A stretch of 64,000 nucleotides of DNA. Origin: Marisa cornuarietis (Eukaryota > Mollusca > Gastropoda > Architaenioglossa > Ampullariidae). Positions 24,827 through 36,497 of the stretch are shown here, in pieces; the first letter of the stretch is position 1, and the number at the start of each line of letters is the position of its first letter. The DNA is taken from contig SMMW01000033.1 in NCBI GenBank assembly GCA_004794655.1, positions 3,941,501-4,005,500 of the forward strand, written 5' to 3'. The notes beneath the pieces were generated by a model. That model had not been told where the DNA came from, searched no databases, and saw only the letters and a list, made by a program, of their open reading frames with translations. A program made the translations under genes and the position numbers.

Positions 24827-27311
24827 ACACACACACAAACAAATAGAGTACCATACTAAAGCAATACAACTGGTTTTCTCGTACATCACAGATGGTTAAT
24901 TCGGGCATTAAAATGAACTAATCAAAAAAGCTATATTTACCTATTGAATTTGTTGAAATAAATAATAATCTCTGCCCTGCACTTGTTTCCTTTGTCTGAA
25001 GTTCTTTTCGCCTGCTCTTCTGCAAATTACTGCCTCAAAATCCGAATATTAACGGTTATTTGAAGAATAGAAACAAATTCTTGGTATTACTAAAACTATG
25101 TCCAGATATTATATTGCAGTACAGATGCACTTCTGCTGCAATCTTTCTTTCACTTATCGTTTTCTCAATTTTATTTTATCAATCGCTTTTTACTAGACTC
25201 ATATGTTTCCACTGGTGCATATAAATTAAGCATTTAGTTCAAAACACAGTCCTATCAAAAAAAAAGTTTTAATGCAAATGTTAGAACAAGATATACTTCC
25301 CGGCCATAACATACACATTTCACAAACCTGATTAAGTGAAGTAGTTTATATGTGTATTTAATATGACTGGTTTCAATTTTTTATTTCTTCCCTTTATTAC
25401 TTGCCTGTATCTCTTGATCCTGTTGCCTGAGCAGAATGTCACAATAAAACGTGTATCTACATGTAACTAATTGACGAGACTATTAATATTTCCAAATAAA
25501 TTCAACTTGCAAAAGAAATAAATCAAGTGACAAAAAAACGCGTACAAATTTATACAAACCTAAGTGATGTTAAATGTTTATACAACCCAACAAAGAAAAG
25601 ACACTTGATTGACTGTGTTATAAAATATCTTAGTTTTTCCCACAATGCTTCATCGTCTTTCTATTATTCTGGAATACTTTTCTTGTTGTATTCTCTGGAC
25701 AAAGATAGGAAGGGGAAAATTATTAATCTGATCTCGCGATGTGGCCATACGATACTAACTTAGCTTTCTTGATCGTAACATGGAGATTTTCAAACGTACG
25801 ATTGTTTCTTTTATTCCATCCAAGTCCCGCAATCAACGTTAGTCTTACCTGCACAAGACTTTCAGTTTGCAGCTTAACAAACACAATCATGTTCCCTTAA
25901 AGAACATTATACCCAGAATAAAAATCGTATTTTCGTAGAATTTTCTCTTCAATTTATTTTTCTCGTATTCTTCAAATCAATATTTTTCTAACGTAATTAA
26001 AAAAATGTAAATGTAATGTAAATAAAAAATCAAAAGAAAGATCAAATTTTTCAAAGGTAAAAGCTTTGTGTTGCAATAGGCGTTGTGCGGGGGATTTTTT
26101 TTCTTTTTTATTAATCAAAAGAACAACTTTAAAGACCTACCCGATTGGCGAAACATATCACGCTCAAAAGACTCATTTCAAATCACTTAAGGCCTCAAAC
26201 ATTGAATCGAAAGGAGAATCTCGAGAAAGTGAATAAAAACAATTTCCTCGCCTGTTCAAATCTCCATTTCGGCCCCGAAGCCGTGTGTGACGTCACTCCT
26301 GGTACAAATCATGGTGACCACAGTATGACTGATACAAGTTGTCCAGAAAATACCTAATCTCAAAGCCCAAGCGCAGACATGGATACTATTGTGTCGTTGT
26401 TGAACGAACAGGAACTCACACTGATGGAATAAGTGTGCATACGTTCCCAAAGGATTCATCGTGTACAAAACAGTAGATCAACTTCGTTTGTGTGTGTAGA
26501 GCTGACTTCACTGCGTCTACACAGTACTATGTCGTATGCGAGCGCCACTTTGCTCCTGAATGTTACCCAGTCATGTATACGCTGAAGACGAAAAAGGGTT
26601 TGCAGACACCGCAAAAGCTTCTCCTTGCAGGATCCGTCCCTGAAGCATGCTTTTTCTCGTCCAACAACACAGAGAAGCTGAATGAATACCTGAAGTTTTT
26701 TCTATAAATTTACTTCAAATTCGACTTTTCAAGTCACAGTATTGTAGCTGTTACCGGCAATACAATATATTGTTAGCAACGTGCACTCAGTAAATGATAA
26801 GGAGTATCTGCAACAATTTTCACGAAAATATATCTGCTTTTCCATATTTTTTTTTATTTGTGTGGACGAAAGTCTCTCTTTTTCTTATTGTTATTTGCAT
26901 CAACAACCGTACGAGCAACTATGCCCATATAAACGTATTTTCACAATCCTCAGGTTTAAAAAAAACGGGTTTAATACATTCAAGGCTAGAGAACAGCGTT
27001 TCAGATTCGTCTTCAGTTCATGAGCACGATGAATAAAGATATCGTCTGATAAACCCGATGTATTACTCCACCTTCTGCCTAATTTATGCTTACTGAGACA
27101 CAGCGTGGACACCACATGTTGTGATGTCTCACGTAATTCGCGCGTAGGAGCGAGATTTTTCAGGATGTGCTGGCAAAAGCTCCAAATCGCCAATTTAAAA
27201 ATTGAATAATAAATAAACCGCTGTTTTTCAGGCGCTGAAATTTACAAAATTTATTCTCATTATTTCTACCTACCAGAGCTTGTTCATAACGTGGACCAGC
27301 TAGGCTGGTGT
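23678..27311. other. Intergenic, receptor B to receptor C
   Basis: Contains the upstream region of B, a (CA)n tract at about 24794-24837 and a THAP-like pseudogene at about 26372-26660. The rest is AT-rich and shows no coding signal I can support. Confidence 0.75.
26372..26660 (+). pseudogene. THAP zinc-finger domain pseudogene
   Basis: The frame reads GYYCVV.., GISVHTFPKD, an in-frame TAG, INFVCVCRADFT, then YVVCERHFAPECY. This follows the THAP (C2CH) order: N-terminal Cys, HxFP.D, W, then C..HF. The stop at about 26474-26476 sits where the conserved tryptophan of THAP domains is expected (TGG to TAG), and the second cysteine of the first pair is not evident. THAP domains occur in P-element-type transposases and in host transcription factors; no downstream transposase frame is seen. 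I cannot tell a domesticated-gene fragment from a transposon relic. Confidence 0.7.
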
Positions 27312-28761
27312 TCAAGAGCGGATAAGGCAGTTTAACACGATAGAGAGTCGACCCCAAAAGGAGTTGCGAGCCTCAACAATGTCCGCCCACTCAATGTAGG
27401 TCGTCGTCCTCATCACTGCAAACATGGCGCTTGTCATGTCACGTGACTCCGTCTCGTGCAGTAAAACCAACACCAGCACCTCGTTACGGTCCATGACACA
27501 ACACTGACTGTAGTTCAGCTCGAACTGACACCACTCGCTGCGGGCATAGTCAGGAGAGAAAACCATCAGAATCTTGCGACTGTCCTGCACACAGTCAGCG
27601 ATGTTGTCCACGATGTGCTTGCCGGGAATGAAGTCGCGCTCGTGCACGCACGCACGAAGGTTCCACTGACCCTCCAGGACGGGCAGTAACTCCTGCATCA
27701 CCCACTTCCTGTCCTCCACAGCGTAGCTCACGAAGACGTCGTAAGTGAACTCCTGGAGTTGTCCCCATTGTGAACCTCTGTGGTGGAACCACTCGTACAT
27801 CACCAAGCGGAGATGCCAACGAAAGCGGAAGAAGACAACGGAGACGATGAACACGACGAGTACGATGATGATGACGGCAATAGTGAAAGTTGCTGTTGCC
27901 TGACCCAGGAGACAGGCCTACAACAGTCATAAACATACTTCAAACTGTAATATATCAATTTTCTGAAATTTTCTCATGTTGTCTCTTAGTATTCAAAGTA
28001 ATTACGTATATAATATTTATTCATTTTTGTTAGTCTTTGTCAAAAGGAGATGTGGCTATTGTACATGTTTCACTGTCATCTAAAGACAAATTATTTCTTA
28101 AATGTGATGTCCCTTTGGTTCATCACTCATTCACTCTCACATTTGACCTGTTTGCTCTTACATGATCTTTTACGTCACTTTTACTTCTTTTTTCTTTAGA
28201 GTATATCCTTTTTAAATTTTGAGGCTGTTACCTGATCATTTATTTCGAAAAACAGTATATTAGTATTTAGGATATTGTCACACATATATCCATCTTGCGC
28301 GTAGTTGTCAAATTGGTGAGGTCGCGAAGTCAGCCACTCCTTAAACCAACGGATATCGCAGGAACAACAGAACGGGTTTCCACTAAGGCCTATTTCTTGT
28401 AGGCTGCAAGCCAGACAACAATAGGAGCACAGTTTTAGGCCAAAAGCGAATTTACAGAATTGTGTTGTAAAAGGAAGAAATTAAATGGTTTAGCTTCTCT
28501 TCTTAAATCTGAAACAAGGAACTTCCTAGCGACGCAATTTCGTGTTTTAAGACCGGCATAAAAAATATTTGAAAATGTTGAAAATAATTTATAAAATGCT
28601 GGTCTGGAAAGTTTTTTTTACAGTTTTTATCACTAATGCCTCAATGATAAATCAAAATCTCTGATAATTCTCTCTTATGTAGCTGTTTCAGTATTAGACA
28701 AATTGACGACTAATACAGACAATTTAGTTTACTCACACATTACATTACACACCCACAAACT

Positions 28762-28817
<56 letters not shown>

Positions 28818-30263
28818 CACGCACTCGTTCTCTCAACTCTAACTTCTTTATGTTAACTAGCAAATAGACTCAAACCTGTCACGCATCTTCTGGTCAAAAG
28901 TGTCCTCTGAGATAACACTGATGAAATTGTTGTTGAGACCCAGCAACTTCAGCTTTGTTAAGGCCGAAAAACATCCATCTGGTAAAAGCTTAAGCAGGTT
29001 GCCGTATAAATACAAGGATTCCAAGCTCACGAAAGGGGAAAATGTATCATGGCTAATAGTAGAAATCTGGCAATATCCCAGATACAGACTTTGTATCTGC
29101 TTGAACGGATTGAAAAGCACGTGAAACCTCTTTTCACTTACTGTCCTAAACAGACAATAATCGAAATAGAATGTTGTAATGCCGGTACTTCCACCAAAAG
29201 CTTCTTCGTGGAGAACTGTCTCAGACGACAAGTTGATGTAATTTAAGGCAAATGCCAGGTACCGCAGCTGAGAATTGTTAAAAGCGAAGCTTTCGATACG
29301 AACTATTTTATCTTCCATTTGAGTCAGTTCAAGGTTTTTAAGACTTGGAAAGCGTGCGTTTCCAAAATTGTTGCTTTCAAAAATTAGGAATCTGTTGAAT
29401 GAGAGAGAGAGGTTCGACAGATTCGGAAGGCAGACCGAACCCATTATTGAAGAAATCATGTTATGCTCCAGCAGCAGTAATCTGAGATTAGGGAAAAATG
29501 ATTGGCCTGTTATATCACACGTTTGTGGAAAGTCAAAAAGACGGTTGCTCTTCAAGTCTAAAAACGTCAGGTTCATCAGATGGGATGTAGTCAGGTTATA
29601 CAGCTTGTTTTGCTGAGCGATGAAGGTATGAAGTCCCTTCAGTGGCTCCAAGCTTTTCAAATAAAGCGACCCGATATTGTTTAGACTGACATTTAGCAAC
29701 TTTAGTGCGCTGAGTGAGTTGTTCGCAAAAGTATTCAAGTCCATCGGACTCAGGCTGCTGCACAATATCTCCAGCTTTTTCAACGAATGAATGTGAAAAA
29801 CAGGAGTCAGTGCTTGATAAGTTAAAGAGTTACCGTTCAGCAACAGAGTGGTCAGGTTTTGCAGTTCTTTAAAAGCCCTCGGCGATAGAGACGTTAAGCC
29901 GTTTTGGCACAGATCCAGCAGCCATACTTGGGACACGTTGGAGAAAAATCCGTCAGGAATGTGAGACAGGTTGTTGCTGGAGAAGTTGAGGACCTGGACG
30001 ACGACAGAAAACTGAGGCACGTAGGTGAGTAGGCCATGATTCGAGGAACAGTCGGCCGTGGTGTTGCTGCAGCGGCAGAGGCCATCGTCAGAGCAGGTCA
30101 TGTTCGACTCTCTATCGTACCTGGTTACCCAGCACTGGTCTACTAAAGAGGTGCAGACGCAAATAAACTGGATAACGGCAGTAATCACAGTCCTTAATTT
30201 CTGCATTCTGTCTGTGTGTGTTTTGTTTTTGTTGTAGTTGCTTTGTGAACTTTGCTCTGTCAA
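27312..30263 (-). CDS. Toll-like receptor C (LRR-TM-TIR)
   Basis: Exons (minus): 30263-28876, 28403-28232, 27917-27312, giving 721 residues from the first ATG. The ATG at 30206 (MQKLRTVITAVIQFICVC) gives a proper signal peptide and is the more likely start (702 residues). The architecture matches receptor B: N-terminal cysteine cap, leucine-rich repeats, C-terminal cap (CCSCDIRWF..YMCD), transmembrane helix, TIR (YDVFVSYAVED, RDFIPG, SFWGRL). The TIR region differs from that of B at only a handful of residues over the first ~140, while the ectodomains are clearly more diverged. The exon 1 donor is AG then GTTTGA, as in B; read-through gives FESIC and then a stop. Confidence 0.95.
28767..28813. 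repeat. (CA)n microsatellite
   Basis: About 23 CA units in intron 1 of receptor C, just downstream of the exon 1 donor. Confidence 0.95.
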
Positions 30264-33200
30264 GTTTTTTCACAACACACCTGCGAACATCAGGAAGTTG
30301 CTGATCACTCGTTCTAGTGATAATTTCTTCGAACGATCAACATCTTGCAAGACAAGACTGTGCTCACTTTTGTAATATTCTGTCCCAAGTGCATGCAGTA
30401 TCTAAAGGCTTTGTGCACCTGACCATAGGTCACGTGATCCGGCTGTGACAACATGAGACGTTAAACATTGCGTGCGTTGTTAAGTAGGGTCTGCAGTCAG
30501 TTTAGTTTTCATTATCACAGCATTATCAGATTATCCTGAAGGTTGGCAAGAGAATCCCTGAAGACTTCGAGGCTGATTATTCCTACATAAAAGAGACTGT
30601 TTAAAAAAGAACTTCATTAATTAGCAATATGGTGTTTCCAAGATAGTAAATTATAATTAAATTTTATATAAATGGAGTGCTAAAGGTTTAATAATTTCAA
30701 AGCGCATAGGTAACGAAAAGAATTATTACATAAATCATTTTAATCAAGTTAATATATGTAATTTATCAAAGCAAGAATTAATTTGTATGATTTACGTGAT
30801 TTACGAAGGAATGACTTGGGTAACAATTAATCAGTTTAGTAACTGTAATTAAATTTTTTTATTGAAACAGTAACCAAACACTTTTCTTTGATGTAACAGC
30901 GGAAGCTTTAGATCTGGACTTATTAACTTTAAATTAAAGACTTTACTGTGGAAAGGGATGGTGGTACTGATGTGTGTTTCTTGTATAGTTAAGTTATGCA
31001 TTTCTGTTTGTTGATTTTTTTTTCTCCTAATATTATAATCATGTTTTTTCCAAATCAGACTTGTTTGCTGGTGTTTTAATCTTGTGTTTATGTCTGTATA
31101 GTTGTTGTGACAGTTATAGAATGATTAAATCAATAGCTACCTACTTGTACTCTGCTTCTGTTTGTCTACAAGTTATTTCTTCTCTAGTGGTTTGGTGGCC
31201 ATATTACGTTCGAAGACATGTATTTACGCTTAATATGTTTTAATGAAGCCTGCTCCCGTCTATGCTCATTTTCGTGTTTCCATAAGAAAAAATACAGAGG
31301 TATCTAATATAACTTTGTTTATATAAAATGGGCAGCATGCTCAGTACAAAACGTCAGAGAAAAATGTTAACGTCCAATGCTGTTATCAGAAGTGATGATC
31401 CAGTTAACATCTACATGTTACGCCTACATAAAAAATTCACCTTTCAAAATAATTAACTCGTTGCATATTCATGTAAATGTAGAATACACAAAAAGAAAGT
31501 GGCTGTCTAAAAAAGAAGAGTTCATGAAAGAAAGACAGAATAGATGAAATCAATTATTCAGTTCCAGATCCATACAGACTTCTTAATGACGACCTCTGTG
31601 CAGACGCTACTCCACACAAGGTAGCTCCAGAGGGATCTGTCGACGAGAGCCTCAGCGGCTGTGGGAAGAAGAATACTAAAGCTGATAGAGACTCAGCCAG
31701 GGCAGCCAAAATATGAATGATGTTATCTCGAAAAGGTTAGAGGTCAATGTTCTAAAATATAAAATGCGCAATCAGACAGAAGTGGATTTGCCCAAGTAAA
31801 TATGACAAGAAGGACATGGCCCACGTGTGTGCAGGGTATGTGTATATGGTGGTGTCTGTGTGTCCGTGCGCACTTTTTGTCGTGTGGGTAGTGTCGTGTA
31901 AACATTATTGGTACAAATTTTAAAATAATTCCATTGCTATCAGGAGAGTGGAAACGTCTGACTAGCTCTGATCATTCCATTTTAAATGAAATCAATATCT
32001 GGCGAAAAATATTACGTTTTCGAGATATCTTTTTCTTGCAAAATACTCAAATGATAACATTTGTAACTTATGCTTTATCTTCTGCATGCGCATTTCTATA
32101 CCCTGAACCCACACGCGCATAACTCATTAGAAAAAAAAACCTTAGTAAATATACAAACACGAAAAATGACATGAAGGAAGAACATCGGAATGATTTTGCC
32201 GGTATAGAATATTATAGCGGGACAATATTTCTCACACATTGCCTCTCAGCCTATCTCTGGTTCTCGAATGTTTTCCTCATCAGCTTAAATAGACAAGGAA
32301 AACTAGCCTGTGTCTTGCAGAATTTGAGGGTCGAATGATAAAACCCGGCAGGCGCAGGGTTGGGAGACCCAGAGAGACGTGGAGGAGATCAGTCCACAGA
32401 GAGGCAGAGACAGCTGGCATGACATAGTCCCAACTAGAAAGGAGTGCCCAGAACGGGTCCGTTGGCGGGTTGTGGTTGCGGCCCTATGCTCCACTGGGAG
32501 CGTACAGGAATAAGAAGAAGAAGAATGATAAAACCCGATTTATCTGATCATGTGGCCATACTATCTAAGCTTCCATTCTTCGTTCTTAATGATGAAATGT
32601 CAAAGGGATCGAGTCTTTTTTTAAGCCTAATTTCATTACTGGATGTGATGCTCGTATTGCTTAAACAAAATCCATAGTTTGCAGCTCAACAAGGCATGAT
32701 ATCGTCGCCTTAAATGATTATTATAAATCGGCTTCAAGTCTTACTTCTACAAATGAATATATCTAAACTTTAAAGTCGATATTTTACAGAGGTGCGTGAA
32801 TGCCACTGCTAGTGGGAGAACGTCGGCGCATAAAGACTCATCGGTGAGGTTTCTTTTCAAAAGTGAATGAGATTAGTTCATTATACACAAAATCCAAAAA
32901 CATCAGCAAATGTTCTTCCGCTTTCAAGAAGGAAGGCTCAAACATGTACATGTAAGTGAGGGGTCAAATCGTTGATATCCTGTTAGGACATAGACCCTCA
33001 GACTGCAGCAAATGGGAAAGCTGGTAGAGAATGTTAATCAAGCACGTCTTGGGTCTGGTCTTAGTTTCCACATCTTTTTCGGTCAAATGTTCGTAGTGAG
33101 GACAGGCATTATATTATATGAGAGGTGGGGACAGGGGGGTCTGGTGTACCCGGGCCCGCAGCTGTGAAGAAGGGGGGAGGCCTGGCGCCTTAGTCAGTGG

Positions 33201-33833
33201 ATTTTTTCCTCTTCTTCTCCTTTTCTTTCTCTTTTAAAGAAAGGTCTGAGGACAGAACACATAAGCATTACACATGCAGATGTTGAATTTCAAGTCTGTA
33301 GAATACAATTTCGAGGCCTAAAGTAGGCGGGTCTAAGGTGGGAAGCGTACTCAGCGGTATCATATTCTCGCTGGACAAGCTTGGAGTCGGAAGGCCGCTG
33401 GACACCGAAGATTTTATCGCGCATGAACCGTCTAGAAGAACGTTCGTGCATTGAGATTGCTGGTTTTATGTGCCACTACGGGGGGGGGGGCGGAGGAGGG
33501 GGCGGGGGGGCCTGCAAGCAAATCGTAATTGACAGTGAAGAGGTAGGTATGTTACTGATGCGAGAGGATGAGGGCCCGCCCCTGGCACTGCAGCCTCTAA
33601 GCAAGAGATGTCATGGGTGCTTTTTCTTCGTAGTTACTTAACGACACTGAAACTTTCTTTTACCGTTTCTGCATCACCAAACAAACAAGTACATTAGTCT
33701 ACACAGTACATCATTAATACCATATTATCGTGTAAAACTATCGAAGCCAGCAACATTTGAAGATTAAGAGAAAAATATATTGAAAAGTCTACAAAAATAC
33801 GATTTTTGTGCTGGGTTTAATGTCGGCGACATG
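30264..33833. other. Intergenic left of solo LTR
   Basis: Upstream region of receptor C, AT-rich. It contains a short LINE insertion at 32348-32522 and a G-rich stretch at 33121-33200 and 33480-33510 of unknown nature. No other gene is recognised. Confidence 0.7.
32348..32522 (+). mobile_element. Severely 5'-truncated LINE with target-site duplication
   Basis: The 175-bp insert encodes the end of a LINE reverse-transcriptase ORF (VGRPRETWRRSVHREAETAG.., later GAYR) followed by an (AAG)n tail. It is flanked by a 15-bp direct repeat, GAATGATAAAACCCG, at 32333-32347 and 32523-32537, as expected for target-primed reverse transcription. Confidence 0.85.
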
Positions 33834-34894
33834 TGTCGTGAACTTCGGCGAATGAGCACGTAAAGATGGTCAGAGGTTGTGATTGCCGTCGCCTCGGGCT
33901 AATCACACTCTCGATACCTCTACCAACTCACGCCGACATTTACGTGTACGCGCACACTTACACTAAATTGCTAATAAAGATTCAATTGACTCCGAGCCCC
34001 CAGTGTATATCCCCAAGAACAACACAAGGCAATTTAGTGTAATAAGACAATTATTAATAATAGAGAGTTGACAATTCATCATAAAGTTACAATACTGTAA
34101 ACTTCAACGTTAGCTCGCTCTCTAGGCGTCCCGATATAATCCCTACTACTAAACCAGATAACGCGAATCATTAACACACACAACGCACTACACTCCACAC
34201 ACACACACACACACACCTCTTAGCTCTACCATAGACTTTAGAGAAAGAAGGACAGCCATCTTAGCGCGCTTGTAGTGGGCCAGCGCTGGCTCAACTCGCG
34301 TCCGCTGTATACTCGCCGATACCATTGACAGCCAGCTTCCGCTCTCTTTGTCGTGTATCCGCGAGTACATCATGGAATGCTTTGATATTGAAGAAATCCT
34401 CTTAGTATGCTTTAATATATATTTTAATACATGAATCATAATGTACAATATCTCCGCTCAAACAGCGTTGTATCGTAGTATTTGTGTTTATTTGAAAGTT
34501 AAATTAATAGTATTGTCAACAAGCTCTCGCTCACTGGCTCATTGTCTGAGTGATACAGAGAGCGGTTTGTAGCGAGTTTGTCGTTTCTTAAATATTAATT
34601 GAGACTAAGGCCCTGAGGAGCATGCCTTAAACTCTATTTATTTTGTAACACATTTAAATCCTTCTTTATTGATTTTTTAACGATGTTGTTATAAAACACA
34701 TTCACATTAAGATTATGTTCTAATGTATTTTTAATGATTTATTGCTAAATAGAGTTTGAATTTAAGTAATCCTATTCATGTTAATCATGTCATTTACTTC
34801 TCAATTCTTCTTTTATCTTCTGTTGGCTATATTATAACATATTAAATATAATAGGTTATTTTATTCTATTCTCTCTCACTCACTCACACACACA

Positions 34895-34925
<31 letters not shown>

Positions 34926-36093
34926 GCGCGCTCTCTCTCTCACACACTCTCTAATACGAACCATATCCAGCACTCAGCACTTTCAAGGCACCAGTGCTGG
35001 ATAAATGTTGCTATTATACTAGGTGATTAATAGTTCGATTATTTTTACATCTTTTGATCTGGTACAGCAATAGTCATAACCCCTGGAAAGTCGAATTATT
35101 CTTTTTCCCAGTCTTGATTTTCTCGTCGTCGTCGTATGCTGAAAAATGATAAGCCTTTGTGTCGACTTTCGCATGCTGGGCAGACTGGAATCGCACAGCT
35201 AGTGCCTGGCATGTCAAATTAACTACAACAATAGCTCTGAGACGCACTGTGTAAGAGAAACCGGAAAAGGCGAAGGGATGGAAAAACCAGCGCATGCGCG
35301 TCTCAAGTTATTTGTTCCCGCGCTCGAGTCGCTAGTCTTTCTTTCTCTATAGTCTATGGCTCTACACACGACTGTCTCTTTACACGTGGAGGGCCCTCCC
35401 ATGTTCTTGATGTCCAGGAATCCGTTGCTGTGACGTCGTCTATCGTTGCTGCCTCTCCCACGAGCACTGAAACTCTGGCACCACCGCGTGCCACCACGTG
35501 TCTCTTCCTCAAGGCCGGACTGCAATCAGAGCTTAACCGCGCCTAATGAGGAACCAACGCTTATCTACCATCTTCTAAGTCTGCTGTCTGCGACCACACA
35601 CCCACTGGAGAAGAAACGCTGCGCACTCTGTGACAAGAGTGGGTCCTTACCCACTCTGGGTTGGTTGTGCCGGTGCTGTCAAAATTCCAAGACAAGACTC
35701 ACAGCGGAGAATCTGAACACCCTCGAACAGACCTCTGTTACAACCTTCCCCTCGAGCATCCAGTGCAAAAGACCACGATTTCTCACCGGTCTCTATGCTA
35801 AATCTTCATCCGTGAGGATCATTCTCATTAACGATTGGTCAAGCATACTTACACACTTGGTTCCAACCTTTCTGCTACATAGCTACATCCAATCGCTACC
35901 TAGCTAACACATGACATACAGGGGGTCAGTCTAGACTTACCCCTGACCACTCTCCCTCATTATTACCTCCCCCTACTAATGACGCGATCTGCGACTACGG
36001 CGCCATCACGTCTGCCTCTCTAGTCACTAATGGCGTCCAGTCAGTGGCAATAACAAGCGCTAGACATACCGCAGCCTAGAAGTCCTTTCTGTA
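33834..36093 (-). mobile_element. Solo LTR of the gypsy-like element, split by a MITE
   Basis: It is similar throughout to the LTRs at 46684-47858 and 53613-54588 but clearly more diverged. Shared blocks include TGTCGTGAACT, GGTCAGAGGTTG, CGTTAGCTCGCTCTCTAGGC, GTGGAGGGCCCTCC and CCGCGCCT. No internal element sequence adjoins it, so it looks like a solo LTR left by LTR-LTR recombination. The segment 34230-35358 is a later insertion. The right boundary (about 36070-36095) is uncertain. It lies between the divergent receptors C and D. Confidence 0.8.
34230..35358. mobile_element. Non-autonomous DNA transposon (hAT-like MITE)
   Basis: Terminal inverted repeats of about 25 bp: left CATAGACTTTAGAGAAAG, right (reverse complement) CATAGACTATAGAGAAAG. 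It is flanked by a 7-bp direct repeat, GCTCTAC, at 34223-34229 and 35359-35365; one base more matches imperfectly, giving the 8-bp size typical of hAT. It has no transposase frame. Inside are (CA)n and (CG)n runs at about 34880-34930. Confidence 0.75.
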
Positions 36094-36322
36094 GGGGGGG
36101 TGGTATCTTAGGGTATAGACGGGGATGGGGTGGTATTGGGCAGATAGGCGTCCTCTTTTGTCCCCAAGCCATTGTTTTCTTCGTTCTCTTCCTTGTTTCT
36201 GATACATTCCGTTTTTTTTTTTCTTTTTCTTTTTTTTATTAAACGTGTATTTGTATTGTCCTCGCGTGTGCGTGTCGTCTGTTTTGCACTGGAGAGCGAT
36301 TGGTTTCGTCGCCATACGCTAC

Positions 36323-36386
36323 ACTCACTTCTACTTTGGCGAGGGCCTCTGCTTTTGCAGCAACACCACGGCTGACTGTTCATCTC
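36323..36386 (+). pseudogene. Isolated TLR exon fragment
   Basis: The frame reads HFYFGEGLCFCSNTTADCSS, the N-terminal cysteine cap of receptor B. A 39-nt block (36334-36372) is identical to the reverse complement of 23508-23546 in receptor B. Similarity fades within tens of bases on both sides. It sits 112 bp upstream of the start of receptor D, in the same orientation, and is not joined to D in frame. Confidence 0.85.
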
Positions 36387-36497
36387 TGTTTCTGATTACC
36401 GTTACACTTTCACCTTCTCCGGACAAGGAAAACTAGGTCCATTCCATCGATAATAAACCTTCCTGCGCTTCAGTATCATTTTTGTTGATCACTAAGG

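Noticed and set aside
33121..33610. G-rich stretches with GGGCCCGC blocks suspected to be a MITE
   Set aside because: I could not find matching inverted ends or a target duplication.
35446..35907. 153-residue plus-strand frame
   Set aside because: It lies within the solo LTR and is not kept in the other LTRs, so it is not a gene.
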